A stretch of 64,000 nt of DNA from Armatimonadota bacterium (GTDB lineage Bacteria > Armatimonadota > Chthonomonadetes > Chthonomonadales > Chthonomonadaceae): assembly GCA_028871815.1 (NCBI GenBank), contig JAGWMJ010000001.1, positions 186,001-250,000 of the forward strand, read 5' to 3'. A program made the position numbers and the translations under genes. This document shows, piece after piece, positions 43,177 through 52,398 of this stretch (its first letter is position 1; the number at the start of each line of letters is the position of its first letter). The notes below the pieces were generated by a model, which was given only the letters and a program-made list of their open reading frames with translations, did not search any database and was not told the origin of the DNA.

Positions 43177-45597
43177 TCACGTCGGCGGCGCGAGGAGATA
43201 CCGCACACCGCGGAGGGCATGGAACACCAGTAGGTTTGGCTCCGGCCGTTGAACGGCCGTCGAGGAGGGTGCAAGCTGCAGCCGCCGCACTGAACGTACG
43301 CGGCAGACCCGGTCGGCGTTTGCCGTGACGGCGGCTTCCGTGATGCGGTTACGGCTCCAGGTGATGTCCACCTCGAAGCCGCCGCGGGCGCGCAGACCCC
43401 GTACCGAGCCGGAGGGCCACGCATCGGGGAGCGCCGGCAGAAGGTGGATCTCGCCGGCGTGGCTTTGTAAAAGCATCTCGGCGATACCGGCGCATCCCCC
43501 AAAGTTTCCATCGATCTGAAACGGTGGGTGGGTGTCGAACATGTTGGGCAGCGTGGAGCCGTGCAGCAGCGCTTTGAGGTGCGTCCAGGCTTCGTTGCCG
43601 TTTTCGAGGCGCGCCCACAGGTTGACGATCCAGGCGCGACTCCAGCCCGTGGCGCCGCCACCGTGGGCAAGCCGGCGTTCGAGGGAGGCCCGGGCGGCGC
43701 GCGCAAGGTCCGGCGTGCCACGAGGCGTGATCTGGCTGCCCGGATGCAGCGCGAAGAGGTGCGACATGTGCCGATGACCCGGTTCCGGCTCCTCGAAATC
43801 CTCGATCCACTCCTGCAGCTGACCGAAGCGGCCAACTTGATACGGCGGCAGACGGTCCAGCGCATGCCGGAGACGGCGGCTAAGGGCGGCGTCCTCACCC
43901 AGAGTATGCGTGGCTTGAATGCAATGCTCGAACAGATTGTGGAGGATGCCGGTATCCATGGTCGGCCCATAGCAAACGCTGCCGACCTGGCCATCGGCGG
44001 TCCGAAAGCTGTTCTCGGGTGAAATCGACGGCGCCAGCACCAGCCAGTTGTGCGATGGCTCTTCGGTGAGCGTGTTCAAAAAGAACTCGGCGCACTCGCG
44101 CAATATGGGCCATACACGGCGCAGATAGGCACGATCTTGCGAGAACTCATAGTGTTCCCACAGGTGCTGGCACAGCCAACCTGCCGCGGCAGGGTACTGG
44201 CCCCAGGATGGCCATTCGCCCGGTGAGGTGAATCCCCAAACATTGCTGATGGTATGCACCACCCAGCCGGACGAGCCGTAGTAAGCAGCGGCGGTTTTGC
44301 GGCCCGGCTTGCGCAGAGAATCGATGTACTGCAGGAAAGGCTTGTGGCACTCCGCCAGGTTGGTGGGTTCGGCCGGCCAGTAGTTCATCTCGTCGTTGAT
44401 GTCGTGATGGTAGTCGCCGTTCCAGGGAGTCTGTATGGTGGCCGCCCAAAGCCCCTGAAGGTTTGCAGGCAGTCCGCCGGGCCGTGAGCTGGAGATGAGC
44501 AGGTAGCGGCCAAACTGGAAGTAGAGGGCAGCAAGGGCTGGATCGGCCGTCCCGGTCTTCAGCCACTCATCGGTGGGTTGAGCCGCTCCACCATTGGCGC
44601 CCAGCCGGAGGGAGACGCGGCGGAAGAGGCGCCGGTGACTCCGCAGGTGCGCCGATCGTAAGGCGGCGAATGAACTGCTCGCCGCGCGCCGCAAATTGGC
44701 ATCGGCGACCTCTTCATACGCGTCCGAGCGGTAATTGGTAGCTGCAGTAACAATAAGCCGCAGCGCCGTAGCGCCGTCAATACGCAGCCCGGTTCCTTCC
44801 ACGCTGATCGATCCGCCGTCCGCCACCGCCTGCAGGAGTACGACCGCCTTCATCCCGCCCTTCAGGCTGATGGCGGAGCGAAGCAGACCGTGGCCGGTTG
44901 CGCTGGTTTGAGCCGCTTCGATGCGCGACAGCCGTACGGTGCAGGTGATCGCACCGGGCGTGGAAGCGGTAATCTGGGTGACGATGGCCGCGGCCGGCGC
45001 ACTGGCAAACGTCTGCCGGCGCCATCGGACGCCCTCCACGGTGTACTGAACCGAGGCAATTGCGGAGTCGAGGTTGAGCGATCGCCGGTAGTTGGTAAAC
45101 CGCTCATGACCGGGCGACGTGATGAGCAGATCACCCAGCGTTTCGTAAGAGCCATATTGAGCTGCGGCGCCGTTACCGCTGGATGAACCTGGGCCACGGC
45201 ATACAAATCGCTTTGCCGTGACGTTGAGAGCATCCACATACCTTCCAGCGAACAGCAGAGCGCGAATCTCCGACAGGTGGCTGAATGCTGCCGCATCGTC
45301 CGAATCCTGCCGCTCACCCGACCACAGGCTCTGTTCGTTGAGCTGGCAGCGCTCGTCTACAACGCCACCATATACCATGGCGCCAAGACTGCCATTTCCG
45401 ACCGGCAATGCGTGCAGCCAACCAGACCCATTTTGCCACTCGTTCGCGGCGCCGGCAGGAGGAACTTCGGCCGGCTGACGGTACCAGAGTTCGAGCGGTT
45501 GTGGGGGTTCGGTGTGCATTGCCGGCGCCACTATCGCCGCAGCGCCGCCCGCTAAAAGCCCGCGGCGGCTTATGCGCGGGCCGCGGCTACGCGCCAT
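43177..45597 (-). CDS. GH95 family glycoside hydrolase (alpha-L-fucosidase/galactosidase type), Tat-like signal
   Basis: An 806-residue exported enzyme. The N-terminus [12 protein letters not shown] looks like a Tat signal. The N-terminal beta domain opens with [16 protein letters not shown] and [13 protein letters not shown], the catalytic (alpha/alpha)6 region has [13 protein letters not shown] and [16 protein letters not shown], and the end has [17 protein letters not shown] and [14 protein letters not shown], all GH95 hallmarks. It would release alpha-1,2-linked fucose or L-galactose. The start overlaps the end of the second Gfo/Idh/MocA gene by 11 bp. Confidence 0.93.
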   Translation of the reverse strand: MARSRGPRISRRGLLAGGAAAIVAPAMHTEPPQPLELWYRQPAEVPPAGAANEWQNGSGWLHALPVGNGSLGAMVYGGVVDERCQLNEQSLWSGERQDSDDAAAFSHLSEIRALLFAGRYVDALNVTAKRFVCRGPGSSSGNGAAAQYGSYETLGDLLITSPGHERFTNYRRSLNLDSAIASVQYTVEGVRWRRQTFASAPAAAIVTQITASTPGAITCTVRLSRIEAAQTSATGHGLLRSAISLKGGMKAVVLLQAVADGGSISVEGTGLRIDGATALRLIVTAATNYRSDAYEEVADANLRRAASSSFAALRSAHLRSHRRLFRRVSLRLGANGGAAQPTDEWLKTGTADPALAALYFQFGRYLLISSSRPGGLPANLQGLWAATIQTPWNGDYHHDINDEMNYWPAEPTNLAECHKPFLQYIDSLRKPGRKTAAAYYGSSGWVVHTISNVWGFTSPGEWPSWGQYPAAAGWLCQHLWEHYEFSQDRAYLRRVWPILRECAEFFLNTLTEEPSHNWLVLAPSISPENSFRTADGQVGSVCYGPTMDTGILHNLFEHCIQATHTLGEDAALSRRLRHALDRLPPYQVGRFGQLQEWIEDFEEPEPGHRHMSHLFALHPGSQITPRGTPDLARAARASLERRLAHGGGATGWSRAWIVNLWARLENGNEAWTHLKALLHGSTLPNMFDTHPPFQIDGNFGGCAGIAEMLLQSHAGEIHLLPALPDAWPSGSVRGLRARGGFEVDITWSRNRITEAAVTANADRVCRVRSVRRLQLAPSSTAVQRPEPNLLVFHALRGVRYLLAPPT

Positions 45598-46627
45598 AGA
45601 TTTCGCGGTCTATCTCGGCCACCGTTACCGTGCGCTGCTCGGAGGCGCTGCGATCCAGAGCGAAGCAGATCGCGTGCGTTTTCACGGCATCCGCCAGGTT
45701 CACGTGGGATTCGCTGTTGCTGCGTATGCAGTCGATAAAGTGGTTGATCTCACCGTCGAAGGGGTGGTGCGACACATCGCCGCTGCTCGGAGTGATGAGC
45801 GGTGTTGTGATCCAGTCGTTTTGCCCGGCGAAAAACTCCTGCGCGAATATCCGGTTATCTCGGATCGCCCCGTCCTCGCCAAGCAGGTCGATGTTGAACT
45901 GGTACGGACACTTCGCATCAAAGGAGGCCGAGACCTTGCCGATCGCTCCCGACTGGAACCGCAGAATTCCCACGAGGTTGGTATCGTACTCGTACTCCGG
46001 GTTCCGCTTGTTCGCGAAGGCGCTCACCGTTTCCACATCACTCTGCACGAAGTAGCGAATCGCGTCCACGGCGTGGCAGCCGGCCGAGAGCAGAACGCTT
46101 CCTGCGGCCTTTCGCGTAACGTTCCATCGGTACTGGCTGTACTGTGGGCCAATGTGATGCCAGTAATCGGTTTCGGCATAGTAGATCGGTCCGATAGCCT
46201 CTTTATCCAGCATCGCGCGGATCCACTGGAACTGCGGGTTCCAGCGAAGAACGAAGCTGACCACCGTCTTTACACCGGCCTCTTGCACGGCCTGGAGCAT
46301 TTTGCCCAGTGATGCCGGATCGTTGGCCGCCGCCTTTTCAATCAACAGGTGCTTGCCCGCTCGGGCGGCCGCTATGGCAACCTCCGGATGTGTATCGGGC
46401 CGTGTGCAGATGGAGATCGCGGAAATCGCGGGGTCGGCCAGTATCTCCTCCAGTCGCTCGTAGATCTGCACCTCTCCGAGGCCGGTATCGGCTGCCTGTG
46501 CCTGAGCGCGCTCACGCGAGCGGCTGCAAAGCGCCACCACCCGGCAGTTGGAGTTTTTGCGGTACGAACGGATGTGCTCGCTGGAGACCCAGCCGATGCC
46601 CACCACGCCTATGCCAATCTGTTCCAT
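45587..46627 (-). CDS. Gfo/Idh/MocA family oxidoreductase (second)
   Basis: A 346-residue NAD(P)-dependent dehydrogenase-like protein. Motifs are [14 protein letters not shown], the EK segment LLIEKAAA (EKP with the proline replaced by alanine), and [11 protein letters not shown] around the active site. ATG 46627 is fixed by AAGGAGG just upstream. It has its own predicted promoter and overlaps the GH95 gene, so the two likely act on one substrate chain, such as fucose-containing glycans (inference). Confidence 0.9.
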   Translation of the reverse strand: MEQIGIGVVGIGWVSSEHIRSYRKNSNCRVVALCSRSRERAQAQAADTGLGEVQIYERLEEILADPAISAISICTRPDTHPEVAIAAARAGKHLLIEKAAANDPASLGKMLQAVQEAGVKTVVSFVLRWNPQFQWIRAMLDKEAIGPIYYAETDYWHHIGPQYSQYRWNVTRKAAGSVLLSAGCHAVDAIRYFVQSDVETVSAFANKRNPEYEYDTNLVGILRFQSGAIGKVSASFDAKCPYQFNIDLLGEDGAIRDNRIFAQEFFAGQNDWITTPLITPSSGDVSHHPFDGEINHFIDCIRSNSESHVNLADAVKTHAICFALDRSASEQRTVTVAEIDREIYGA

Positions 46628-46660
46628 GGAAACTGCCTCCTTACGCCGCCTGCATGGCGC

Positions 46661-46690
46661 ATTGTACAGGCAAATCGTCGCAGGGCTCAA
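46661..46690 (-). promoter_or_regulatory. Promoter of the Gfo/Idh/MocA-GH95 operon
   Basis: On the minus strand TTGAGC (complement of 46685-46690; 4 of 6) is 18 bp from TACAAT (complement of 46661-46666; 5 of 6), about 34 bp ahead of the start codon. Confidence 0.45.
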
Positions 46691-47087
46691 GTGCAGGCGT
46701 GGGCTCATCGAAAACCTGACCGACGTAGGACAGCCGCCTCACGGTAGAACCTGACCGAAGATCCGGAAGGCTTGCGGGCCTTTAAAAACGAATCACGGGG
46801 CACTCGATGAGTCGGCGCCGGCAGCATGACTCCATGCAAAGCGGTATCGCCAGTCGGGGCGGTGGCGGAAGTCGGTTATCGTGAGTTTTGCGAAGCTACA
46901 GGCATCCACCGCAGGTAGGTGTCGGCGGTAGCATCCCGTGTCGGAAGTGACGGAAGAGAAGAGCCATCACTCGTGAGGTAGGAGGAGGAGCCACGAGGCA
47001 AACGCCTGACGTCCGGGCTCCCAACGCTGCAGGAGAGCTGTCAGCGTCACCGGGAGACGCGCGTCTCGGCGGAGCGTGCCGCGCGGT
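46691..47087. other. Geneless stretch between the oxidoreductase promoter and the RHS fragment
   Basis: About 400 bp with no convincing reading frame on either strand. It is rich in GGAGG- and GTCGG-like purine runs. I looked for group II intron ends and the domain V hairpin, for tRNA and for a transposase remnant and found none. It may be debris from the event that cut the RHS gene. Confidence 0.4.
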
Positions 47088-47990
47088 TCAAACGGATGAG
47101 CGCCGGCGCCCGCTGCCCGCCGCAAGCCATCGTGACCAGACTTTCGGCGCGCATTTCACGCCTGGCGTCGTTACACAAGGATTTGGTGCCTCCTCGGCTT
47201 TGCCAAGCTTACGCTCTATCGTGCCGAGCTCGGACCTGGTCAGCACGAGGCATAGTTGCTGCACCCACCGAGCCGCGTCATTCCCCACGTAACCATAAAC
47301 GATCGTCCCGCCGGCCATGCCGATGGGATCCCGGTTTACGAACCTTCCCTGTACCGGATCGTAGTACCGGTAACCCAGCAGCTGCAGGCCGGTTTCTGTG
47401 TCGCTATAGTACCCATATTGTGAGCCAAAGCCCGAGTACGGATCGGTTGCCGTACCGGAGATGGAGCGGGCGGCGAAGGCGTCGAAGTCGAACGAGGCGA
47501 GAACGGAATCGCTGGAGTTGACGTCTTCGGCCGGGTTGCCCTGCGGATCGAAGGCGTAGAAGATACTTGAAGTGCCTGCATGGCGCGAGAGCAGACCGGT
47601 GGGGCCGAAGGTGTTTACCGCGCTGACCGCACCGGTACTGTCGATTTCGCAGATCGGCGTTATGCCGTCGTAGAGAAAGTACGTGGTTCCGGAGGAGTTG
47701 GTCTTCCACGCTCGCAGGCCATCAATCGTATAGCCGGCCGTGAGCGCCGTGCCGTACGCGGTCATCCGGCTTTCGGGGTCGAAGCTCAACGTGGCTCCGG
47801 AATAGGTGGTCGGATTGCCGCTGCCGTCAAACGTTTCGGCCGTGTTCTGGTTGTCGGCATTAAACGTCTGCGCAGCGTTTCGGAAGGTCGTCGGGTTGCC
47901 GGCCGAAAGCCGCGTCCCCAACAAGGATGGAGCGGGTCTGCGGTAGAAATCTGCGGGGGTAAATGCATCGTTTTGCAGGGCCGGCGGAGA
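47088..47990 (-). pseudogene. RHS-repeat core fragment
   Basis: The frame is open from 47990 with no ATG, GTG or good start (only TTG 47924), and upstream parts of an RHS protein are absent. It holds YD-type repeats (GNPTTYSGATLSFDPESR, YTIDGLRAWKTNSSGTTYFLYD) and the RHS core LLGYRYYDPVQGRFVNRDPIG. The usual NDPxxWVDPSGL end reads NDAARWVQQ, after which about 65 unrelated residues follow. So both ends are lost. RHS genes often carry variable toxin tips; none is recognisable here. Confidence 0.75.
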
Positions 47991-48000
47991 TTACCTGGTT

Positions 48001-48783
48001 ATGAGTCTGCGCGTACTCGCTGTAATGCCGCACCCGGACGATGTGGAGATTCTATGTGCCGGCACACTGATCCGGCTTGTGGGGCTTGGCCACCAGATCC
48101 ATATCGCCACGATGACGCCAGGAGACAAGGGTTCCAATGAGCTGTCACGCGAAGAGATTGCCGCTGTGCGGCGTGGCGAGGCCGCGGACGCGGCGAAATC
48201 AATCGGCGCGGCGAGCTGTGAGTGCCTGGAGTTTGCCGACCTGGAAATCTGTTTCGATAATCCGGCACGCAAAAAGGTCGCCGGATTGCTGCGGCGCATT
48301 CAGCCGCATATGGTGATCACCACGCCGCCGCAGGACTATATGTTGGACCACGAAATCACTTCAAGCCTGGTGCGTGACGCGTGTTTCAATGCCACCGTCC
48401 GGAACTACGAAACGGAGGCTGGCGAGGCGGTTCTGGAGGCGCTGCCGGCGCTCTACTACACCGACGCCATCGAGGGCCGCAACCTGTTTGGCGACCCGGC
48501 GCGCATTACGACACTGGTAGATATCACAGCCGAACTCGATGGTAAGGCCGCGGCGCTGAGCTGCCACGCCAGCCAGAGCGAGTGGCTCCGGCGGCAGCAC
48601 GGTCTGGACGCCTACGTAGAGGCGATGCGAACCTGGGCCGGCGTGCGTGGGCGGCAGATGGGAGCCGGCGCGGCGGAGGCATTTTGCCAGCATCGCGGCC
48701 ATCCACACCGCCAGGATGATCAACTATTGGAGCTGATGATGCCGCGAGCCGTAGCCGTGGAGAATGGAGAGGTGAAGCTTTGA
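48001..48783 (+). CDS. PIG-L/LmbE family N-deacetylase
   Basis: A 260-residue zinc deacetylase of the GlcNAc-PI de-N-acetylase fold. The metal motif is H11-P-D-D14 in [22 protein letters not shown] and [10 protein letters not shown] supply further site residues. Family members deacetylate GlcNAc conjugates, for example in mycothiol or bacillithiol synthesis; the substrate here is unknown. Its TGA overlaps the TTG start of the NagB-like gene, suggesting sequential action on one amino sugar. Confidence 0.92.
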   Translation: MSLRVLAVMPHPDDVEILCAGTLIRLVGLGHQIHIATMTPGDKGSNELSREEIAAVRRGEAADAAKSIGAASCECLEFADLEICFDNPARKKVAGLLRRIQPHMVITTPPQDYMLDHEITSSLVRDACFNATVRNYETEAGEAVLEALPALYYTDAIEGRNLFGDPARITTLVDITAELDGKAAALSCHASQSEWLRRQHGLDAYVEAMRTWAGVRGRQMGAGAAEAFCQHRGHPHRQDDQLLELMMPRAVAVENGEVKL

Positions 48784-49709
48784 CGCGCCCATTGAGCAAG
48801 GTAGCGCCCGACTGGTGGGACTACACGACGCTGGACTCCGAGCTGCTGGAGGATGCCGCCAGGCTGACGGCGGAGGACATCGCCGGGCTGGATCGCGGCG
48901 GCTTCCGAGTGGTGATGTACGACGATCTTTCAGAGTTCTATCTGGCCGAGGCGTTGGAGTACATCTCTTCGTGGCGCCAAGCCACCGCCGACCAGCCCGT
49001 GGGCATCTGCGGTCCGATAGGCCCGACGGAGCAGCTGCCGCTGGTGGCGCAGTTGGTAAACGCGCTTGAGATCGACCTGCGTAACGCGCACTTCTGGGGC
49101 ATGGACGAGTGGCTGGTCAACGGAACCGAGGCGCCCGAGACGCATCCGCTTTCTTTTGCCCGCGCCGACAAGGAGCTTTGCTTCAATCGCATCGAACCAC
49201 GCCTGGCAATGCCGGCCGACAACCTGCACTTTCCCGCTGCCGATGCCGCGGCCTACGAAGCGAGCTGGGAGGGCGTCCGCTGCGCCGTTATGCAGGGCGG
49301 TCAGGGCGAAGTGAAGCACTGGGCGTTCAACGATCCGGCTCGGCGGGAACCGCCTTGGCAGGATGAACCGCCGCCGCCCGAGGTCTATCGCACGTTCGGC
49401 ACCCGCATTGTGGAGCTGCATCCGCTGACCCTGGTTCAGAATGCGCGCACATCCGGCGCCGGCAACCTGCCGTTGGTGCCAAAGCACGCCATCAGCGTGG
49501 GACCGAAACAGACCTGGCGGGCCGAGAAGGTGTCGATCTGGCATCCGGGGCATCACGACAATCCATTCGGCATACGGCTGACGACCTTGATGATTTCGCA
49601 GCGCATCGCCGATACCTCGGTGCCGATGTCACTGCTCTCCGACCATCCCAACGTACAGTTCAACTTCTACCGGCCCGCAATCGGCACGTGCAGCACTGAG
49701 ATGCACTGA
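48780..49709 (+). CDS. NagB-like (glucosamine-6-phosphate deaminase family) protein with altered active site
   Basis: A 309-residue protein with the isomerase-type NagB/6-phosphogluconolactonase fold: [15 protein letters not shown] in place of the phosphate loop, HFWGMDEWL (D109 matching the conserved LDEY Asp), and KHWAFNDP matching GHIAFNEP. H180 is kept, the Asp two residues before it is Val178, and the Glu five residues after is Asp185. Deaminase activity is therefore uncertain. TTG start overlaps the PIG-L stop (TTGA). In Bacteroidetes the two domains occur fused, which supports a joint role. Confidence 0.78.
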   Translation: MTRPLSKVAPDWWDYTTLDSELLEDAARLTAEDIAGLDRGGFRVVMYDDLSEFYLAEALEYISSWRQATADQPVGICGPIGPTEQLPLVAQLVNALEIDLRNAHFWGMDEWLVNGTEAPETHPLSFARADKELCFNRIEPRLAMPADNLHFPAADAAAYEASWEGVRCAVMQGGQGEVKHWAFNDPARREPPWQDEPPPPEVYRTFGTRIVELHPLTLVQNARTSGAGNLPLVPKHAISVGPKQTWRAEKVSIWHPGHHDNPFGIRLTTLMISQRIADTSVPMSLLSDHPNVQFNFYRPAIGTCSTEMH

Positions 49710-49760
49710 CCTGCCCAGCCGCGAGGGCGGCCGGGTAGAATTGCGCCGGGAGGTTGCTAT

Positions 49761-51047
49761 ATGCTTGATATCCGGCTGTTTCGAGAAGAACCCGAACGTG
49801 TGCGTGAGGGATTGGCGCGTCTTGGCGAGGAGACGGCCGTTGTGGACCGCGTTCGCGATGCTGACGAGGCGATCCGTGAACTGAAGACGGCGGCTGAGAC
49901 GCGCAAAGCGGAATTGAACAGCCTGTCGAAGGCAATGGCCAGGGCAACGCCTGCTGAGCGCGAAAGCGCTCGTGGCAATCTGCGAGCGCTGGGCGACGAG
50001 ATCGCCCGTCTGGATGGGCAGCGCAGCACGGCCGAGGACGAGTTGAACCGGCTTCTGCTGGGAATACCAAATCTACCCGACGCGCAGGTGCCGGATGGAG
50101 CAGACGAAAGCGCGAATGTAGTGCTTCGAACGGTGGGCGAACCGCGCACGTTCGATTTTGAGCCGCGCCCACACTGGGAGATCGGGGAGCAGCTGGGGAT
50201 TCTGGATATTCCGCGCGGCGTGAAGGTCAGCGGCGCCCGGTTCTACGTGCTTACCGGCGCCGGCGCCGCGCTGCAGCGTGCGCTGATTTCGTTCATGCTG
50301 GATCTTCACATCCGCCAGCATGGCTACACCGAAGTTTATCCGCCCTACATGGTGAAGCAGGAGTGTCTGGTGGGTACCGGCAACCTGCCGAAGTTTGCTG
50401 AAAACCTGTATCACGACGCGGAGGAAGACTTCTGGCTGATCCCCACGGCGGAGGTTCCGTTGACGAACCTGCACCGGGATGAGATTCTGGATCGCAGTGA
50501 TCTTCCCAGGCGGTATGTTGCCTATACACCGTGCTTTCGCCGTGAGCGTATGAGCGCTGGGCGCGATGTGCGTGGTATCAAACGCGGTCACCAGTTTGAC
50601 AAGGTGGAGATGGTAAAGCTGGTAGAGCCATCTCAGTCAGACGCGGAGCTGCTCTCGCTGATTGGCTGCGCCGAGGCCGTGTGCGCCGCGCTGGAGATTC
50701 CGCACCGCGTGGTGCAGATGTGCACGGGTGATCTCTCGTTTGTATCCGCAGCCAAGCAGGATGTAGAGCTGTGGTCACCTGCCTGCGGTGATTCCGGTGG
50801 TGAGTGGCTGGAGGTCTCGTCCTGCTCGAACTTCCGCGACTATCAGGCGCGACGCACGAATCTGCGCTACAGGCCCGAACCGGGCGGCAAGCCGGCGCTG
50901 GTCCACACACTTAATGGATCGGGTCTTGCGCTCCCCCGCACTCTTATCTCCGTTCTGGAGAACTACCAGGAGGGTGATGGCAGCGTGCGGATACCGCGCG
51001 TTCTGCGCCCTTGGATGGGTGGTGCGGAGAGCATCGCGGCCGATTGA
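49761..51047 (+). CDS. serS: Seryl-tRNA synthetase
   Basis: Charges tRNA-Ser. The N-terminal coiled-coil arm (residues 1-110, with TRKAELNSLSKAMARA) is followed by the class II core: motif 2 TPCFRRERMSAGRDVRGIKRGHQFDKVEM and motif 3 LNGSGLALPRTLISVLENYQ near the C-terminus. The TAEVPLTN serine pocket is present. Length 428 residues is normal. GGGAGG lies about 7 nt upstream of ATG 49761. No tRNA-Ser or T-box was found near it. Confidence 0.97.
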   Translation: MLDIRLFREEPERVREGLARLGEETAVVDRVRDADEAIRELKTAAETRKAELNSLSKAMARATPAERESARGNLRALGDEIARLDGQRSTAEDELNRLLLGIPNLPDAQVPDGADESANVVLRTVGEPRTFDFEPRPHWEIGEQLGILDIPRGVKVSGARFYVLTGAGAALQRALISFMLDLHIRQHGYTEVYPPYMVKQECLVGTGNLPKFAENLYHDAEEDFWLIPTAEVPLTNLHRDEILDRSDLPRRYVAYTPCFRRERMSAGRDVRGIKRGHQFDKVEMVKLVEPSQSDAELLSLIGCAEAVCAALEIPHRVVQMCTGDLSFVSAAKQDVELWSPACGDSGGEWLEVSSCSNFRDYQARRTNLRYRPEPGGKPALVHTLNGSGLALPRTLISVLENYQEGDGSVRIPRVLRPWMGGAESIAAD

Positions 51048-51806
51048 GCCTCGAGCCCTGGGAAGCACAGGCAGCGCAGCTCGGCAGTTGGATTCGACCT
51101 GGGTACGGCCAACAAAGAGCTCGCCGGGTTGCGGTCCAGCCGGGAGGAGTGTGCGCCCGTTAGAGCCAGCCGGGCACCCAGTCCCACGGCGTCGAAACGG
51201 TTCACTCCATTCACGCCAGACCTGTCAGACGGGTCCGCCAGTCCGACGATTCCGGCTTAACTCGGGCGGACCCCGCTGCGAACGGTGCCTGGCGGCGACG
51301 TGCACCGCAGCCAGGTAAAAGCCAGAATCCTCGGACGAGTTCAGCTTCTATCTGGCAGAGTTACTGGTACGCACCGTGTTGCGGCTTGCTGTCGAGCCAG
51401 ATCCCGAACCGCCGCCGTTCCAGCCGCAGGCAGAACCGAGGAACACGACCGCACGGAGGGCCGCCGCGACATGGTATCTCTTCATTGTCTTGCTACGCTT
51501 GGGGGCATGGAGTCGGAGGTCTTGGTATCCGAAGTGGAACCTGCAGACGATTGCCGGAGCGCTGCCGGCGCGGAGGATGGAGCCCCGGCACACCGCCGCG
51601 CACCGTCTTCGGTTTCGCTGTCCACGGCGTCCACGGTTATGTCCACCCGCTCCGGCAGGCACTCCGGGCAGCGTTCGCCGCCGGGCCCTGAACGAAGACA
51701 GGCGCCAGTGTCGGGCGCAGCCACGGCCGACGCTGAATACCAGACCGGCGTCGTATCCGCCGCCGGAGTACGCCGCTGCCGCGGGCAGCCGTCAAGCGCT
51801 GACGCG
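51048..51806. other. Mostly non-coding or decayed stretch after serS
   Basis: No convincing long gene. Long plus-strand frames here are Arg/Ala-rich with no domain and run antisense into the lipoprotein gene. The only item with any protein-like character is a 45-codon minus-strand frame at 51348-51485. Confidence 0.45.
51348..51485 (-). pseudogene. Possible truncated lipoprotein
   Basis: A 45-residue frame starting with MKRYHVAAALRAVVFLGSACG, a lipobox-like sequence, then Gly/Ser-rich GGGSGSGSTAS and a quick stop. It resembles the start of the neighbouring BsuPI-like lipoprotein in layout and may be a decayed relative. No downstream domain is found in any frame. Confidence 0.25.
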
Positions 51807-52364
51807 CTACCTCAGCACGGTTATCGTGACAGGATTGGCTGCGTATTGGTAGGGCGGCTGAGAGGCATCGGCAATGCCGCCGATCGAGCCAGCCAGCCAG
51901 CAGGTTATTTGCCACTTTCCCGGCGGGAGCGCCGGTGCCGTCTCCTGATACGACGCAGTTTCGGAAACGAAGAGCGGAAAGCGCTCAACCTCGAAGCCGG
52001 GCCCAAGTGCCCCGCCAGGCCCGCTAGGTCCGGGGATGAGATCAACGGTTTGCGAGCCACTGACTGCGTCGGCGTGGAACCAAGTGTCGGTTGTCGATAC
52101 GGCGGCCTGATCTACGCTTACGTCGGTGATCGAATACGTGAGCACGATCGGCGCACCCCGCACATACAGACCGTGGTTCGCCGTACCGGTGAATTCGAGG
52201 CCACCGGCCCCGCGCGGCGCCGAGCTAACGGCCGCACTCGGCGCTGCCGCGCTGGCACCGCCATTCCCGCCACAACCGCAAACGGACCCTATGGCGGCGG
52301 CGGACGCCAGCACAAGCACCGCTAATCGCGAGCCGAGTCCGAAATAAAATCGCGGTGAAGCCAT
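51807..52364 (-). CDS. Lipoprotein-like protein with BsuPI-type domain
   Basis: A 185-residue exported protein. Its signal LAVLVLASAAAIGSVCGC ends in a lipobox-like SVCG; a Gly/Ala/Ser linker follows. The rest resembles the BsuPI (intracellular proteinase inhibitor) beta domain: IVLTYSITDVS, then FEVERFPLFVSETASYQE and LPPGKWQITCWLAG. It lies 34 bp after the GloVer-repeat gene on the same strand and could be co-transcribed. Inhibitor function is not shown. Confidence 0.65.
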   Translation of the reverse strand: MASPRFYFGLGSRLAVLVLASAAAIGSVCGCGGNGGASAAAPSAAVSSAPRGAGGLEFTGTANHGLYVRGAPIVLTYSITDVSVDQAAVSTTDTWFHADAVSGSQTVDLIPGPSGPGGALGPGFEVERFPLFVSETASYQETAPALPPGKWQITCWLAGSIGGIADASQPPYQYAANPVTITVLR

Positions 52365-52398
52365 GAGAACCCCTCGGGCGCGCGCGGACCGCGCCGCA

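Noticed and set aside
46755-47260. Group II intron or insertion-sequence remnant next to the RHS fragment
   Set aside because: No GTGYG start, domain V hairpin, reverse transcriptase, transposase or terminal inverted repeat could be seen.
51285-52325. A 346-codon plus-strand frame
   Set aside because: No domain or ribosome site, low-complexity basic composition, and it runs antisense through the BsuPI-like lipoprotein gene.
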